The notes under the pieces: model-generated
What the model saw: only the letters and a program-made list of their open reading frames with translations
Databases searched by the model: none
What the model was told of the DNA's origin: nothing
NCBI GenBank assembly: GCA_030609345.1
Contig: JAUWCK010000048.1
Location: forward strand, 1 to 7,587
Length of the DNA: 7,587 bases
Origin: Methanosarcinales archaeon
GTDB taxonomy: Archaea > Halobacteriota > Methanosarcinia > Methanosarcinales > Methanogasteraceae
Direction of reading: 5' to 3'
Shown here: positions 1 through 6,380 of the stretch, piece by piece
How positions within the stretch are numbered: the first letter of the stretch is position 1
How the letters are laid out: every line of letters starts with the position of its first letter
Translations under genes and position numbers: made by a program

Positions 1-855
1 ACGGATATCCCTATTCCTGCGCTCATCTGGTTTGCTGTGCGGAACCAGCGTGAAGATATCGATGCAATCGAAGCAGCGGTCTTTGCTGCCACACACATGC
101 ATGAGCATCGAGCATCGAGGCTCTATGGCGAGCTTCGCAGAACACTTCCCTGCGGCGTTCCTGAGAACATCCTGGTGGGGCTTAAGGATGCTTCGAAAAC
201 GAACGAAAAACTCCGGACAAAGTGCAATAGACTGGAGCGGAAGAGAGAGCAGCTAAAATCAGAGATCGAATCCGTTAGAGTGGATCGGTTAAGGATCAGC
301 GCAGCACTGGAAGAAGAGAAGCGGTCGAACAGACAGTTGGTGAGTGATTTAGAGGGACTTGGTGGCGAAGATACACTCAGTCAAACCGAGAATCTGAAAA
401 AGGAGATCGATTTCCTCACCGGAGAAGTGAAGCGGCTGACTGATGAACTGCTATCGCGAGATCGGAGCGATGATGTAAAATCCGGAGAGTTGATGGAGAT
501 CGAGCATCGTCCGGAACCCGATATCGTGGACGAAGTGGCGAGTGCCGACTTAAATGGGGTGAGGGTGGCTTATATCGGTGGCGTGGAATCGCTCATGCCG
601 TATTACAGGGATGCGATCGAATCCGTTGGCGGCACGTTCTGCTACCACTGCGGGCGGTGCATCCAGGGGAGAAAGGAGATAGAGACCATTGTGGATGGGA
701 TAGATATGGTATTCTGCCCTGTGGATATAAACAGCCACAATGCATGTAAATACGTCAAGAAAGCGTGTAAGATGAGAGACAAACCGTGTCATTTCCTTCG
801 CAGCTCGAGTCTCAGTATGCTTATCCGGGAACTGGGGAATCATGCCGTGAAATGA
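1..855 (+). CDS. DUF2325 domain protein with central coiled coil (5' partial)
   Basis: The frame is open from base 1 with no stop, so the gene very likely begins outside the window. The GTG at 37 is the first in-window start but lies inside a plausible conserved stretch (PALIWFAVRNQREDID). The visible 284 residues have three parts: a helical N-terminal region (about 1-65), a charged heptad-like coiled coil (about 67-152), and a C-terminal DUF2325 domain (about 185-276). That domain starts with a Rossmann-like VRVAYIGG strand and has a CYHCGRC cluster (C214, C217, C220), then CPVDINSHNAC and further cysteines (C249, C256, C263). The cysteine/histidine pattern suggests a metal or redox site, which is inference. 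The molecular function of DUF2325 is unknown to me; archaeal members commonly have this coiled-coil plus Cys-rich layout. It converges on the VWA gene with only 3 nt between stops; a short T5 run at 866-870 could end its transcript. Confidence 0.85.
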   Translation, partial: TDIPIPALIWFAVRNQREDIDAIEAAVFAATHMHEHRASRLYGELRRTLPCGVPENILVGLKDASKTNEKLRTKCNRLERKREQLKSEIESVRVDRLRISAALEEEKRSNRQLVSDLEGLGGEDTLSQTENLKKEIDFLTGEVKRLTDELLSRDRSDDVKSGELMEIEHRPEPDIVDEVASADLNGVRVAYIGGVESLMPYYRDAIESVGGTFCYHCGRCIQGRKEIETIVDGIDMVFCPVDINSHNACKYVKKACKMRDKPCHFLRSSSLSMLIRELGNHAVK

Positions 856-858
856 AGG

Positions 859-3231
859 TTACCCCTTTTTCCGCATCCTTCGAATCTCTCGCAACCTTCG
901 CACCGCCACCTCTCCCACAAAGATGATCATCGCAGCGAGCAGAAACGGCAGTCGCATATCCTCCGGCTCCTGAACAGTACGCGTGGATCGCTCCCTTAAA
1001 TTGTCAAGCAGCGGATCGATCTCGTCCTCTTCATACACTGCCCCGCCAAACATATCGATCGTGTCCGCCAGGTCTTCAGAGAACCCGACATCCAGAAACT
1101 CGGCAGGATAGTTCACAGCGATCGAATATCCCGAGATATCCAGAAATCCGAGGGACTCTGTCTTAATCGAGGTCTGGTAGCGGTCTTTGTCGATCTGTGA
1201 GAGTTCAAGTTGCTTCCCATCAAGATTTATGCTCGGAACGGTGTCTGACCTGACACCGATGACCACAGGATCGCCGAGATGGACATCATCGCCAGAGATC
1301 ACGATCTCATCGTTCCTTCTCGGATCCCCGACCGCCCAGTTAACCATCCTCGAGATCAGTTCAGCATTATCGCCGCTGTAGAGCGCACCGCTCCATCCTG
1401 CGCCGTCATCGGTGCTCAGGGAGACCCCATGTCCCATGCCAAGCCGCCATGCCGTGACGACGGGCTTACCCGTGCCTGTCGTAACAAGCGTCTGCGCGCC
1501 TGTCTTCGGGGTGACCTTGTTGTAGCCGGTGATCGAGCCAGAAAGCGCAAGATTCTTTGTGATGAAGTGGTTCGGATTCAAGATGCTGATCGAAAAGTCC
1601 CCTTTTGTCGTATCATCCGGCTCTTCCGGCTTCTCCCCAAAGATAATATTCAACCGCTCCGATTCAGCGGGTCTGTAATAGATTCCGCGGCCCTCTGATG
1701 CAAGGGATTTCATGAAATCTTCGTTTGTCGTATCGCCAACGCCTACAGCATACGTGGTGATGCCGGAATCAGCCATCGCCTTTGCAAGGTTAAGGCAGGT
1801 ATCATCGCCGCTTGTCAGTTGTCCATCCGAGATGATGATCACACTCTTCGCGCCCACATACCCGTCCAGCATCGTGGAAGCGGCTCTCTGCGCAGTGTCC
1901 AGATGGGTGGTTCCACCATGTTTCAACCTCGTGATCTTATCTTCAAGCGTACTCTTGTACAGTCCTCTGGTCAACGGGGATACGGTGTATGCCCGTTGAT
2001 TGAATGCTATCACACCGATATGGTCGTTTATGCTGATTCCGCGAAGTATATTGATTGCCAGCGCCTTTTCCATACTCAATGCGGTATCACCGCCATAATG
2101 CGTGCCGACACTTCCTGAAATATCGATTATGATCACCACGCCAACGTTTTTGCCTTCTCCCTCACTCTCCTTAGATCTTACAGGAAGCAGCGTCTCAAAC
2201 TGCGAGTCATAGTACCCACCCAGGTCATACGCACGATCCCCGCCAACGACCACAAGCCCGCCGCCATTCTGCAGATACATCCTCAACTTACCGAGTTCCT
2301 CTTTGTTAAGATCGTTTACATGGGCATTATCAAGAACCACGGCAAGATAGTTCTCAAGATCAGCCGATGCCGCTGAACTGACGGTTGTTGTGTCGTACAG
2401 TTCGGCAAGCGTCTGGGATAACGGGGAGTTCCGCACCGCCACGAGAAGAATCTTTGGTTTCGGCACCACATAGACCGATTTGTAGAATACATTGTTATCC
2501 TGCCTCGCATCCTCGCTTTCAGGCACAATCTCCGCTTTTATGGTGTGCGAGCCTGTGTTTCGGAAGGTGTGCGGAATCGATACGGTCTTCTCCCGCTCGG
2601 TCTGGGTAACCGCGGTCTCCTTCACTCTTATGTCATCGATCGTGACCGAGAGCGTGTATCTCGCATCATCACCTGCCTGCCGCACTATAATTGTAAACGA
2701 CTGCTCGCTATCCACGATCACGTCCTTGCTTCCGGTGATCTCGCCGCTCAGGTCGTTCTGCTCTGGCTCCTGCCGGATGGCGCAGACCGTGGTATTAATA
2801 GTTGTTGCGAATGCGATGGTATCAGCCAGATCGAGCCCGTAATTGTTGTTGCCATCGGTCACGAGCAGGACGTTGTCGTTCCCTTGCGCAAACTCGGTGA
2901 TAGCATCCCCGATCGCTGACCGAACACCTGCGATCTGGTGGATGCTTGTCGGGGTGCGGCTCTGGAGCCGGTCATAGACGCGCGCCCCTGTATCGTTATC
3001 AAAGAGCGCCATACTGCCCGTGTGATCGTCGATTATGATGACACTCGGGGTTTCATCAAAGACGGTTCGCGACGCCAGATCGTAAGGGGACGCAAGCGCT
3101 ACGATCAACAGCAGGAACACAACAGTCCTGGCGATCAGGATCCCTTTTTTGTGCCCCTTCCGGATGAGGTATGCTGCTGCCACGAGCACAGGGATCGCGA
3201 GCAGGAGGAGATACGGATGTGCCAGAAACAT
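859..3231 (-). CDS. Membrane-anchored double VWA-domain protein (BatA-like, GATase-like fold with inserted VWA)
   Basis: A 790-residue protein. Two N-terminal hydrophobic helices (about 5-23 and 31-49) resemble the BatA/aerotolerance N-terminus. Next comes a VWA-like domain (about 62-155) with a slightly degenerate MIDAS, D69-H-T71-G-S73, and VTDG at 124-127. A beta-sandwich/Ig-like region follows (about 160-257). A glutamine-amidotransferase-like segment (about 259-350, ending GGDRAYDLGGYYDS) is interrupted by a second VWA domain (about 362-530). This one has a canonical MIDAS: D370-I-S372-G-S374, GGTT at 439-442, SDG at 468-470. The GATase-like fold appears to resume at about 545-640 (AWRLGMGHGVSLSTDD). 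A C-terminal helix (about 761-777) is followed by a basic cytoplasmic tail. The bulk is probably extracytoplasmic and binds a divalent metal and a protein partner. It lies 42 nt after the DUF1616 gene in the same direction, so the two are probably co-transcribed. The ATG start has no Shine-Dalgarno but gives a proper BatA-like N-terminus. The partner is unknown. Confidence 0.88.
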   Translation of the reverse strand: MFLAHPYLLLLAIPVLVAAAYLIRKGHKKGILIARTVVFLLLIVALASPYDLASRTVFDETPSVIIIDDHTGSMALFDNDTGARVYDRLQSRTPTSIHQIAGVRSAIGDAITEFAQGNDNVLLVTDGNNNYGLDLADTIAFATTINTTVCAIRQEPEQNDLSGEITGSKDVIVDSEQSFTIIVRQAGDDARYTLSVTIDDIRVKETAVTQTEREKTVSIPHTFRNTGSHTIKAEIVPESEDARQDNNVFYKSVYVVPKPKILLVAVRNSPLSQTLAELYDTTTVSSAASADLENYLAVVLDNAHVNDLNKEELGKLRMYLQNGGGLVVVGGDRAYDLGGYYDSQFETLLPVRSKESEGEGKNVGVVIIIDISGSVGTHYGGDTALSMEKALAINILRGISINDHIGVIAFNQRAYTVSPLTRGLYKSTLEDKITRLKHGGTTHLDTAQRAASTMLDGYVGAKSVIIISDGQLTSGDDTCLNLAKAMADSGITTYAVGVGDTTNEDFMKSLASEGRGIYYRPAESERLNIIFGEKPEEPDDTTKGDFSISILNPNHFITKNLALSGSITGYNKVTPKTGAQTLVTTGTGKPVVTAWRLGMGHGVSLSTDDGAGWSGALYSGDNAELISRMVNWAVGDPRRNDEIVISGDDVHLGDPVVIGVRSDTVPSINLDGKQLELSQIDKDRYQTSIKTESLGFLDISGYSIAVNYPAEFLDVGFSEDLADTIDMFGGAVYEEDEIDPLLDNLRERSTRTVQEPEDMRLPFLLAAMIIFVGEVAVRRLREIRRMRKKG

Positions 3232-3273
3232 GGATGTATATTGGGGTGGATGGGATGTAAAGGTTCTTTCCCT

Positions 3274-3735
3274 TCAATCGACGTCCACCCAGCGGTGGAG
3301 CGATCGATACGGCTCCCCGGTCTCGTCAGATTCGTTATGATCTTGATCCCGGTACAGCAAGAACTCTACCTTCTGATCTTCCCCATTCTTAGTCGCCTCG
3401 AAGAAGAAAGGCTGCTCCCATGTCTCGTTGTGCTCAAGACACAGCTCCTCTTCGCCTATAACCGTCTCGTTAAGTTTCACTTCCAGCGAGTACGTTATGC
3501 TGGCGTATTCATGATTTACAACACCGATTATGACCTCTCCCTCCTCTCCAATCGTCAGATCCGTTGGATAATCGTCCGCCATCCCGCCTTTGCCGAGGAT
3601 ATAGAATTCCGTGAACTTCTCGCCCTGCTTCGGCGTCACTATCACATAGACGGTCATGGCTATTGCAAGAATGATTGCGATAATGAGGACGATCGATAAT
3701 ATCCTGTCGATGTCCATACCTCTCGATTCTGACAT
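3274..3735 (-). CDS. DUF1616 family small membrane protein
   Basis: A 153-residue protein with one transmembrane helix (about 12-33) followed by an extracytoplasmic beta-rich domain. The segment FTEFYILGKGGMADDYPTDL (41-60) and the later GVVNHEYASITYSLEVKLN are hallmarks of DUF1616, a family common in archaeal envelope gene sets and of unknown function. It is short: many DUF1616 proteins carry four membrane helices first, whereas this one keeps only the last helix and the soluble domain. It precedes the VWA gene by 42 nt and probably shares its transcript, suggesting a common surface role. The ATG at 3735 is preferred because a TATA-like element lies about 30 nt upstream, giving an almost leaderless mRNA. 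The ATG at 3717 (residue 7) is an alternative, but the GAGAGG before it is too close to work as a ribosome site. Confidence 0.85.
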   Translation of the reverse strand: MSESRGMDIDRILSIVLIIAIILAIAMTVYVIVTPKQGEKFTEFYILGKGGMADDYPTDLTIGEEGEVIIGVVNHEYASITYSLEVKLNETVIGEEELCLEHNETWEQPFFFEATKNGEDQKVEFLLYRDQDHNESDETGEPYRSLHRWVDVD

Positions 3736-3760
3736 GTTGCAGGTAATCTTCTTATCCGGT

Positions 3761-3770
3761 TCATATATCA
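3761..3770 (-). promoter_or_regulatory. Putative TATA box for the DUF1616-VWA operon
   Basis: TGATATATGA on the minus strand is centred about 30 nt before the DUF1616 ATG. Archaeal TATA boxes sit about 26-27 nt before the transcript start, so the mRNA would begin about 4 nt before the ATG. No convincing BRE is visible. Confidence 0.4.
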
Positions 3771-3802
3771 GTTCTGCTGCCCGGGTCCGGGTGGACGACC
3801 AA

Positions 3803-4702
3803 TCAGTTCCCTGCCACCGTCGTCGCAGTATCCTTCCGACCTATCGCACGCCTGACATGACCGATGGCATCTTCCAGTTCAGCATGTCCACATGCCGCAA
3901 GCATATCGATGATCCTTCGCGTTGCCGCACGCTTCCGTTCGTGCTCCCGCACCTGATAGACCCGGATTGCACGGAGGAGGTCGATCTTCCGAAACTCTGG
4001 CCAGAACGGCGCACAGAAGTATGCTGCGCACTCGCTCCCGTTCGCCTGCCACGGAAGAAAGTTCGAGGTGCGGATATCGCCACCCGTGCGTATGATCAGA
4101 TCGACATCAGGGATCAGAGTCCCATTCGTGTAGAGGTGCCCGGAGATTGTCGATTCGACGATATCGTCCGCATGTAGTTCGCCGGACCGCACCTTGCGAG
4201 CCATGTCGCGCACCGCATCGAGAATCTCACGCTGCCCGCCGTAAGCAGTAGCGATGTTGAGATACATCCCCTCATAACCGCGGGTTGCATCCTCTGCACG
4301 CCTTATAGCGTCCCGCAGATCGCTGGGCAGCAGATGCACCTCGCCGATTGCAGAGACCCGCATCCGTCTCTCGTGTGTGCGCGGATCCTGGATCAGTTCA
4401 TCGAGTTTTCTGATGATGAGATCGAAGATCGTGGCACGCTCATCACTGGTGCGTGAGAAGTTCTCGGTCGAGAATGCATAGATCGTTGCCTGTTTCACGC
4501 CGAGTTCCCAGCACCAGTCAAGAAACCACTCTGTCGTCTTGGCGCCATACGTATGCCCCAGATTGCGCACGATGCCGAGTCTATCAGCGTATCTGCGGTT
4601 CCCGTCCATGATAACAGCGATATGGCGCGGTATACGATGTTTTCTGATCTCGCCTGTCAGCAGACGTTCATAACCGCGGTATATAATATTGTCGAAGAAC
4701 AT
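3803..4702 (-). CDS. uppS: Cis-prenyltransferase (polyprenyl/undecaprenyl diphosphate synthase family)
   Basis: This enzyme adds isopentenyl diphosphate units in cis to an allylic diphosphate. In archaea the product is the polyprenyl carrier for N-glycosylation and other envelope glycans. Numbered from this start (299 residues), family motifs appear in order: HIAVIMDGNRRYA with catalytic Asp33; YAFSTENFSR (about 75-84); YGGQREI (about 154-160); and DVDLIIRTGGDIRTSNFLPWQ (about 199-219), which binds the diphosphate. The usual RTGGE is RTGGD here. AAYFCAPFWPEF (about 226-237) matches the family's C-terminal signature. I chose the ATG at 4702 because GGAGGTG (4709-4715) lies at good spacing before it; the in-frame ATG at 4717 overlaps that site and would add five residues. 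The gene follows iscB immediately (TGA at 4717-4719), so expression probably depends on transcription through the IscB element. The product's chain length cannot be read from the sequence. Confidence 0.93.
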   Translation of the reverse strand: MFFDNIIYRGYERLLTGEIRKHRIPRHIAVIMDGNRRYADRLGIVRNLGHTYGAKTTEWFLDWCWELGVKQATIYAFSTENFSRTSDERATIFDLIIRKLDELIQDPRTHERRMRVSAIGEVHLLPSDLRDAIRRAEDATRGYEGMYLNIATAYGGQREILDAVRDMARKVRSGELHADDIVESTISGHLYTNGTLIPDVDLIIRTGGDIRTSNFLPWQANGSECAAYFCAPFWPEFRKIDLLRAIRVYQVREHERKRAATRRIIDMLAACGHAELEDAIGHVRRAIGRKDTATTVAGN

Positions 4703-4708
4703 GCCATC

Positions 4709-4715
4709 CACCTCC
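4709..4715 (-). promoter_or_regulatory. Ribosome-binding site of uppS, abutting the iscB stop
   Basis: GGAGGTG followed by six bases and the ATG at 4702. It overlaps the upstream ATG at 4717 and therefore decides the start. It lies directly after the iscB TGA (4717-4719), so ribosomes finishing iscB could pass on to uppS. Confidence 0.6.
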
Positions 4716-4716
4716 A

Positions 4717-5973
4717 TCAGACTCGGGCGAGGGGACTCCGGGCTTCAGTCCAGAGAGGAACTGCCCGCACCTCCTGAATGATTCCTCTTGCTCGTTCGAT
4801 CAGTTCCAACTTCTTGCAGTTGACGTCTCCACCAATCTTATTGCCGTCCAGATCGCGGATATCGAAGTATCCGCGGCTTCTTAATCCGTGTATGAAACTC
4901 TCTTTGTTGTCGTATAACACTTTATCATACCTCTTGAATCCTTTAACTTCTTTCACAGTATTTCGTTTTAACTTTCCTCCTTTGAGGAGGTTAGCTTTGA
5001 ATAATGATCGGTTCTGCCGTCGAACCTGCTTACCGATGACTATGCTATCTGATCGCGTCTGCCCGTTCCCACCCGCGATCACAAAAGCATCTGTCGCGTG
5101 GGATTTCGGCAGACCAAGATTGATGCGGTCATGTTTTGTGATATAACCGTATGTGCTGTCGCATTTGAGCTGATCAACAATTCTGTGCCGCACAATATTC
5201 ATGAACGCTGTTGCTTTCAGTGTCTTTTCGGCTTTAGCCTGTATTCTCGGATAGCCGAACTCTTCAGCTGTCTGGTTGCCTTTACTCTGATTGCACTCGT
5301 GGCAGGCTATGGTTAGGTTCGAGACTCTATCCGAGCCACCTCTGGATTTAGGCACGATGTGCTCTATCTCCAGCGGTACGTCTTTTTTGCCACAGTAAGC
5401 GCATTTACGGTTGAATTTCTGTAATAGGTATTCTCTGACCTTGTATCCCTGCAATTCACCTTGTTGGTACTCGACGCCAGAGATTTCAGGGTTCCGCATC
5501 TTCTGGGTGTCGAAGGATGCGACCTCGATGATGATTCGCGTGATCGGTAGTATCTTCTTCAGTTTTTCGATGAGCTTGATATGGCTGTCGAGCTTGTGCA
5601 GGATGCTTGGTGCAAGCCAGCCTTTCGTGCCGCGATTATCGAACCGTGGTTCTCTGTGCCACTTGCGGCTTCTTCGCATGCGTCTGTACGCGGCTCGCTT
5701 TTCGAGGAGTTGTTTGATGTTGGATCGCAGGGTTAACTCGCCCGCGATCAACTCTCTGTCGCCAGACACAGCACTGAAGCCGACTGTGGCGTATCCCGCG
5801 TCTACGCCGAGGGTAATGTCCTGTTTGTAGCCGCTCGAACCGTATAACATTTGTATTGTGAATGGGGTTCGTTTAACGACTGTTGCCTGTCCGCTATTCA
5901 GTAGATGCCTCGCTTTGGCTGATGACGTCGGCATAAGGGGGTTTCCATGTTTATTCAGTACAAACACTAACAT
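4717..5973 (-). CDS. iscB: IscB RNA-guided nuclease (RuvC + HNH; OMEGA system)
   Basis: A 418-residue IscB, typical length for the family. The order is an N-terminal PLMP domain (P12-L-M-P15); RuvC-I with Asp58 (LGVDAG); an arginine-rich bridge helix (about 84-110); RuvC-II with Glu150 (IIIEV); an HNH domain (about 185-240) with zinc cysteines C191/C194 and C224/C227, catalytic His205 (EIEHIVP) and Asn219/Asn228; and RuvC-III with His292 and Asp295 (SHATDA). The rest is a C-terminal RNA/TAM-interacting domain (RYDKVLY, GLRSRGYFDIRDLDG). All expected catalytic residues are present, so it should be an active dual-nuclease that cuts both DNA strands when guided by omegaRNA. IsrB is excluded because HNH is present, TnpB because PLMP and HNH are present, and Cas9 by size and absence of a REC lobe. 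Start: ATG 5973, with AGGAGG 8 nt upstream. No tnpA is seen. The last 12 residues look read-through of the element's right-end hairpin. Confidence 0.95.
   Translation of the reverse strand: MLVFVLNKHGNPLMPTSSAKARHLLNSGQATVVKRTPFTIQMLYGSSGYKQDITLGVDAGYATVGFSAVSGDRELIAGELTLRSNIKQLLEKRAAYRRMRRSRKWHREPRFDNRGTKGWLAPSILHKLDSHIKLIEKLKKILPITRIIIEVASFDTQKMRNPEISGVEYQQGELQGYKVREYLLQKFNRKCAYCGKKDVPLEIEHIVPKSRGGSDRVSNLTIACHECNQSKGNQTAEEFGYPRIQAKAEKTLKATAFMNIVRHRIVDQLKCDSTYGYITKHDRINLGLPKSHATDAFVIAGGNGQTRSDSIVIGKQVRRQNRSLFKANLLKGGKLKRNTVKEVKGFKRYDKVLYDNKESFIHGLRSRGYFDIRDLDGNKIGGDVNCKKLELIERARGIIQEVRAVPLWTEARSPLARV
4733..4767. repeat. Imperfect palindromes at the 3' end of iscB, candidate right end of the element
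   Basis: On the + strand, CGGG (4739-4742) pairs with CCCG (4764-4767), CAG (4746-4748) with CTG (4761-4763) and CC (4750-4751) with GG (4757-4758), forming an imperfect hairpin. A competing stem pairs GGACT (4733-4737) with AGTCC (4747-4751). Imperfect subterminal hairpins are what IS200/IS605-type ends look like. The exact boundary is not visible and should lie between here and the uppS ribosome site. Confidence 0.35.
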
Positions 5974-6227
5974 AAAGTGTTCCTCCTGTTTCCAAGTAAG
6001 TGCTCCTCGGAGTTGTTGGAAAGAGTTTTTAAACTCGCCACACAGTCCTTACCCCTCGGGACTTTTAATGACGGGTCACAGTTGCACCGAACTGGAGCAG
6101 CATTCGGTGGTGTGTATGTTTCTCTTCTATCCAACTTCTGCATGTTTAATGCCTCCTGATCACGAAAGGGCTTTATGCCCTGCGCTTCAGCACGGGGTTC
6201 GTGACGTATTGATCTGTTTTCTGTTTT
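5974..6227 (-). ncRNA. HEARO / omegaRNA of IscB, with 5' guide
   Basis: IscB omegaRNAs lie directly upstream of iscB with the guide at the 5' end. This region has the right place and size and many complementary segments (minus strand): P1 TCACGAA (6198-6204) with TTCGTGA (6160-6166), enclosing hairpins GTGCT-GA-AGCGC (6182-6193) and GGGC-ATAAA-GCCC (6168-6180); CACCGAA (6103-6109) with TTCGGTG (6085-6091), loop 11 nt; AGTCC (6059-6063) with GGACT (6044-6048); GAGTT/AACTC (6023-6036); and CTC/GAG (6003-6012). The loop sequence TGCTCC (6094-6099) is perfectly complementary to GGAGCA (6001-6006), a 6-bp pseudoknot that would compete with the last hairpin. The segment GTGCAACTGTGACCCGTC looks like a conserved HEARO core, judged from memory. 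The guide would be the bases up to 6205, ending AACAGATCAATACG. The 5' end (about 6227) is estimated from the TATA position, and the 3' end is uncertain because the RNA may run into iscB. This accounts for most of the gene-free 5974-6380 stretch. Confidence 0.8.
5982..5987 (-). promoter_or_regulatory. Ribosome-binding site of iscB
   Basis: AGGAGG, 8 nt before the iscB ATG at 5973, confirms that start. It lies just 3' of the pseudoknot strand at 6001-6006, so RNA folding or IscB binding could affect access to it (inference). Confidence 0.65.
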
Positions 6228-6248
6228 TTCAAACTTGTCTGCTTTTCT

Positions 6249-6259
6249 TATAAATATAA
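6249..6259 (-). promoter_or_regulatory. Putative TATA box driving omegaRNA-iscB(-uppS)
   Basis: TTATATTTATA on the minus strand, centred at 6254, predicts a transcript start near 6227. That is about 23 nt before the first omegaRNA stem at 6204, a natural guide length. It lies about 120 nt after the stop of the GTPase gene, giving iscB its own promoter. Since the element seems to start near 6204, this promoter is probably host sequence that originally served uppS. The remaining bases, 6260-6380, hold only the GTPase 3' flank and show no further gene. Confidence 0.5.
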
Positions 6260-6380
6260 TGTATCCGAAAAGTTTGGCTTTGATTCGATATTGCGGCTCT
6301 ATTTTAAGGATGTTCGATCTGAACCGGGTTATTTTGTGGCAGTCCATCAGCCGCGGAAAGGGTGAAAAGATGCCTGCCCT

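Noticed and set aside
1279..2919. Several plus-strand frames of 95-139 codons
   Set aside because: They are shadows of the long VWA gene, with no domain and no ribosome sites.
2938..3699. 253-codon plus-strand frame
   Set aside because: It is antisense to both the VWA and DUF1616 genes, crosses their boundary and shows no recognisable domain; both opposite genes are convincing.
3780..3791. CCCGG/CCGGG hairpin after uppS as a terminator
   Set aside because: The 2-nt loop is too tight and no T tract follows on the minus strand.
4778..5830. Plus-strand frames opposite iscB
   Set aside because: The opposite strand carries all IscB motifs in order; these frames are low-complexity complements.
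4717..5973. TnpB, Cas9, IsrB or a group II intron HNH protein
   Set aside because: The N-terminal PLMP domain and an HNH inserted between RuvC-II and RuvC-III define IscB. TnpB and IsrB lack HNH, Cas9 is far larger, and no reverse transcriptase or maturase motif is present.
5967..6347. 126-codon minus-strand frame upstream of iscB
   Set aside because: It runs through the promoter and the structured omegaRNA and resembles no protein family. Only its last 58 codons have a ribosome site, and these are listed as a finding, not as a gene.
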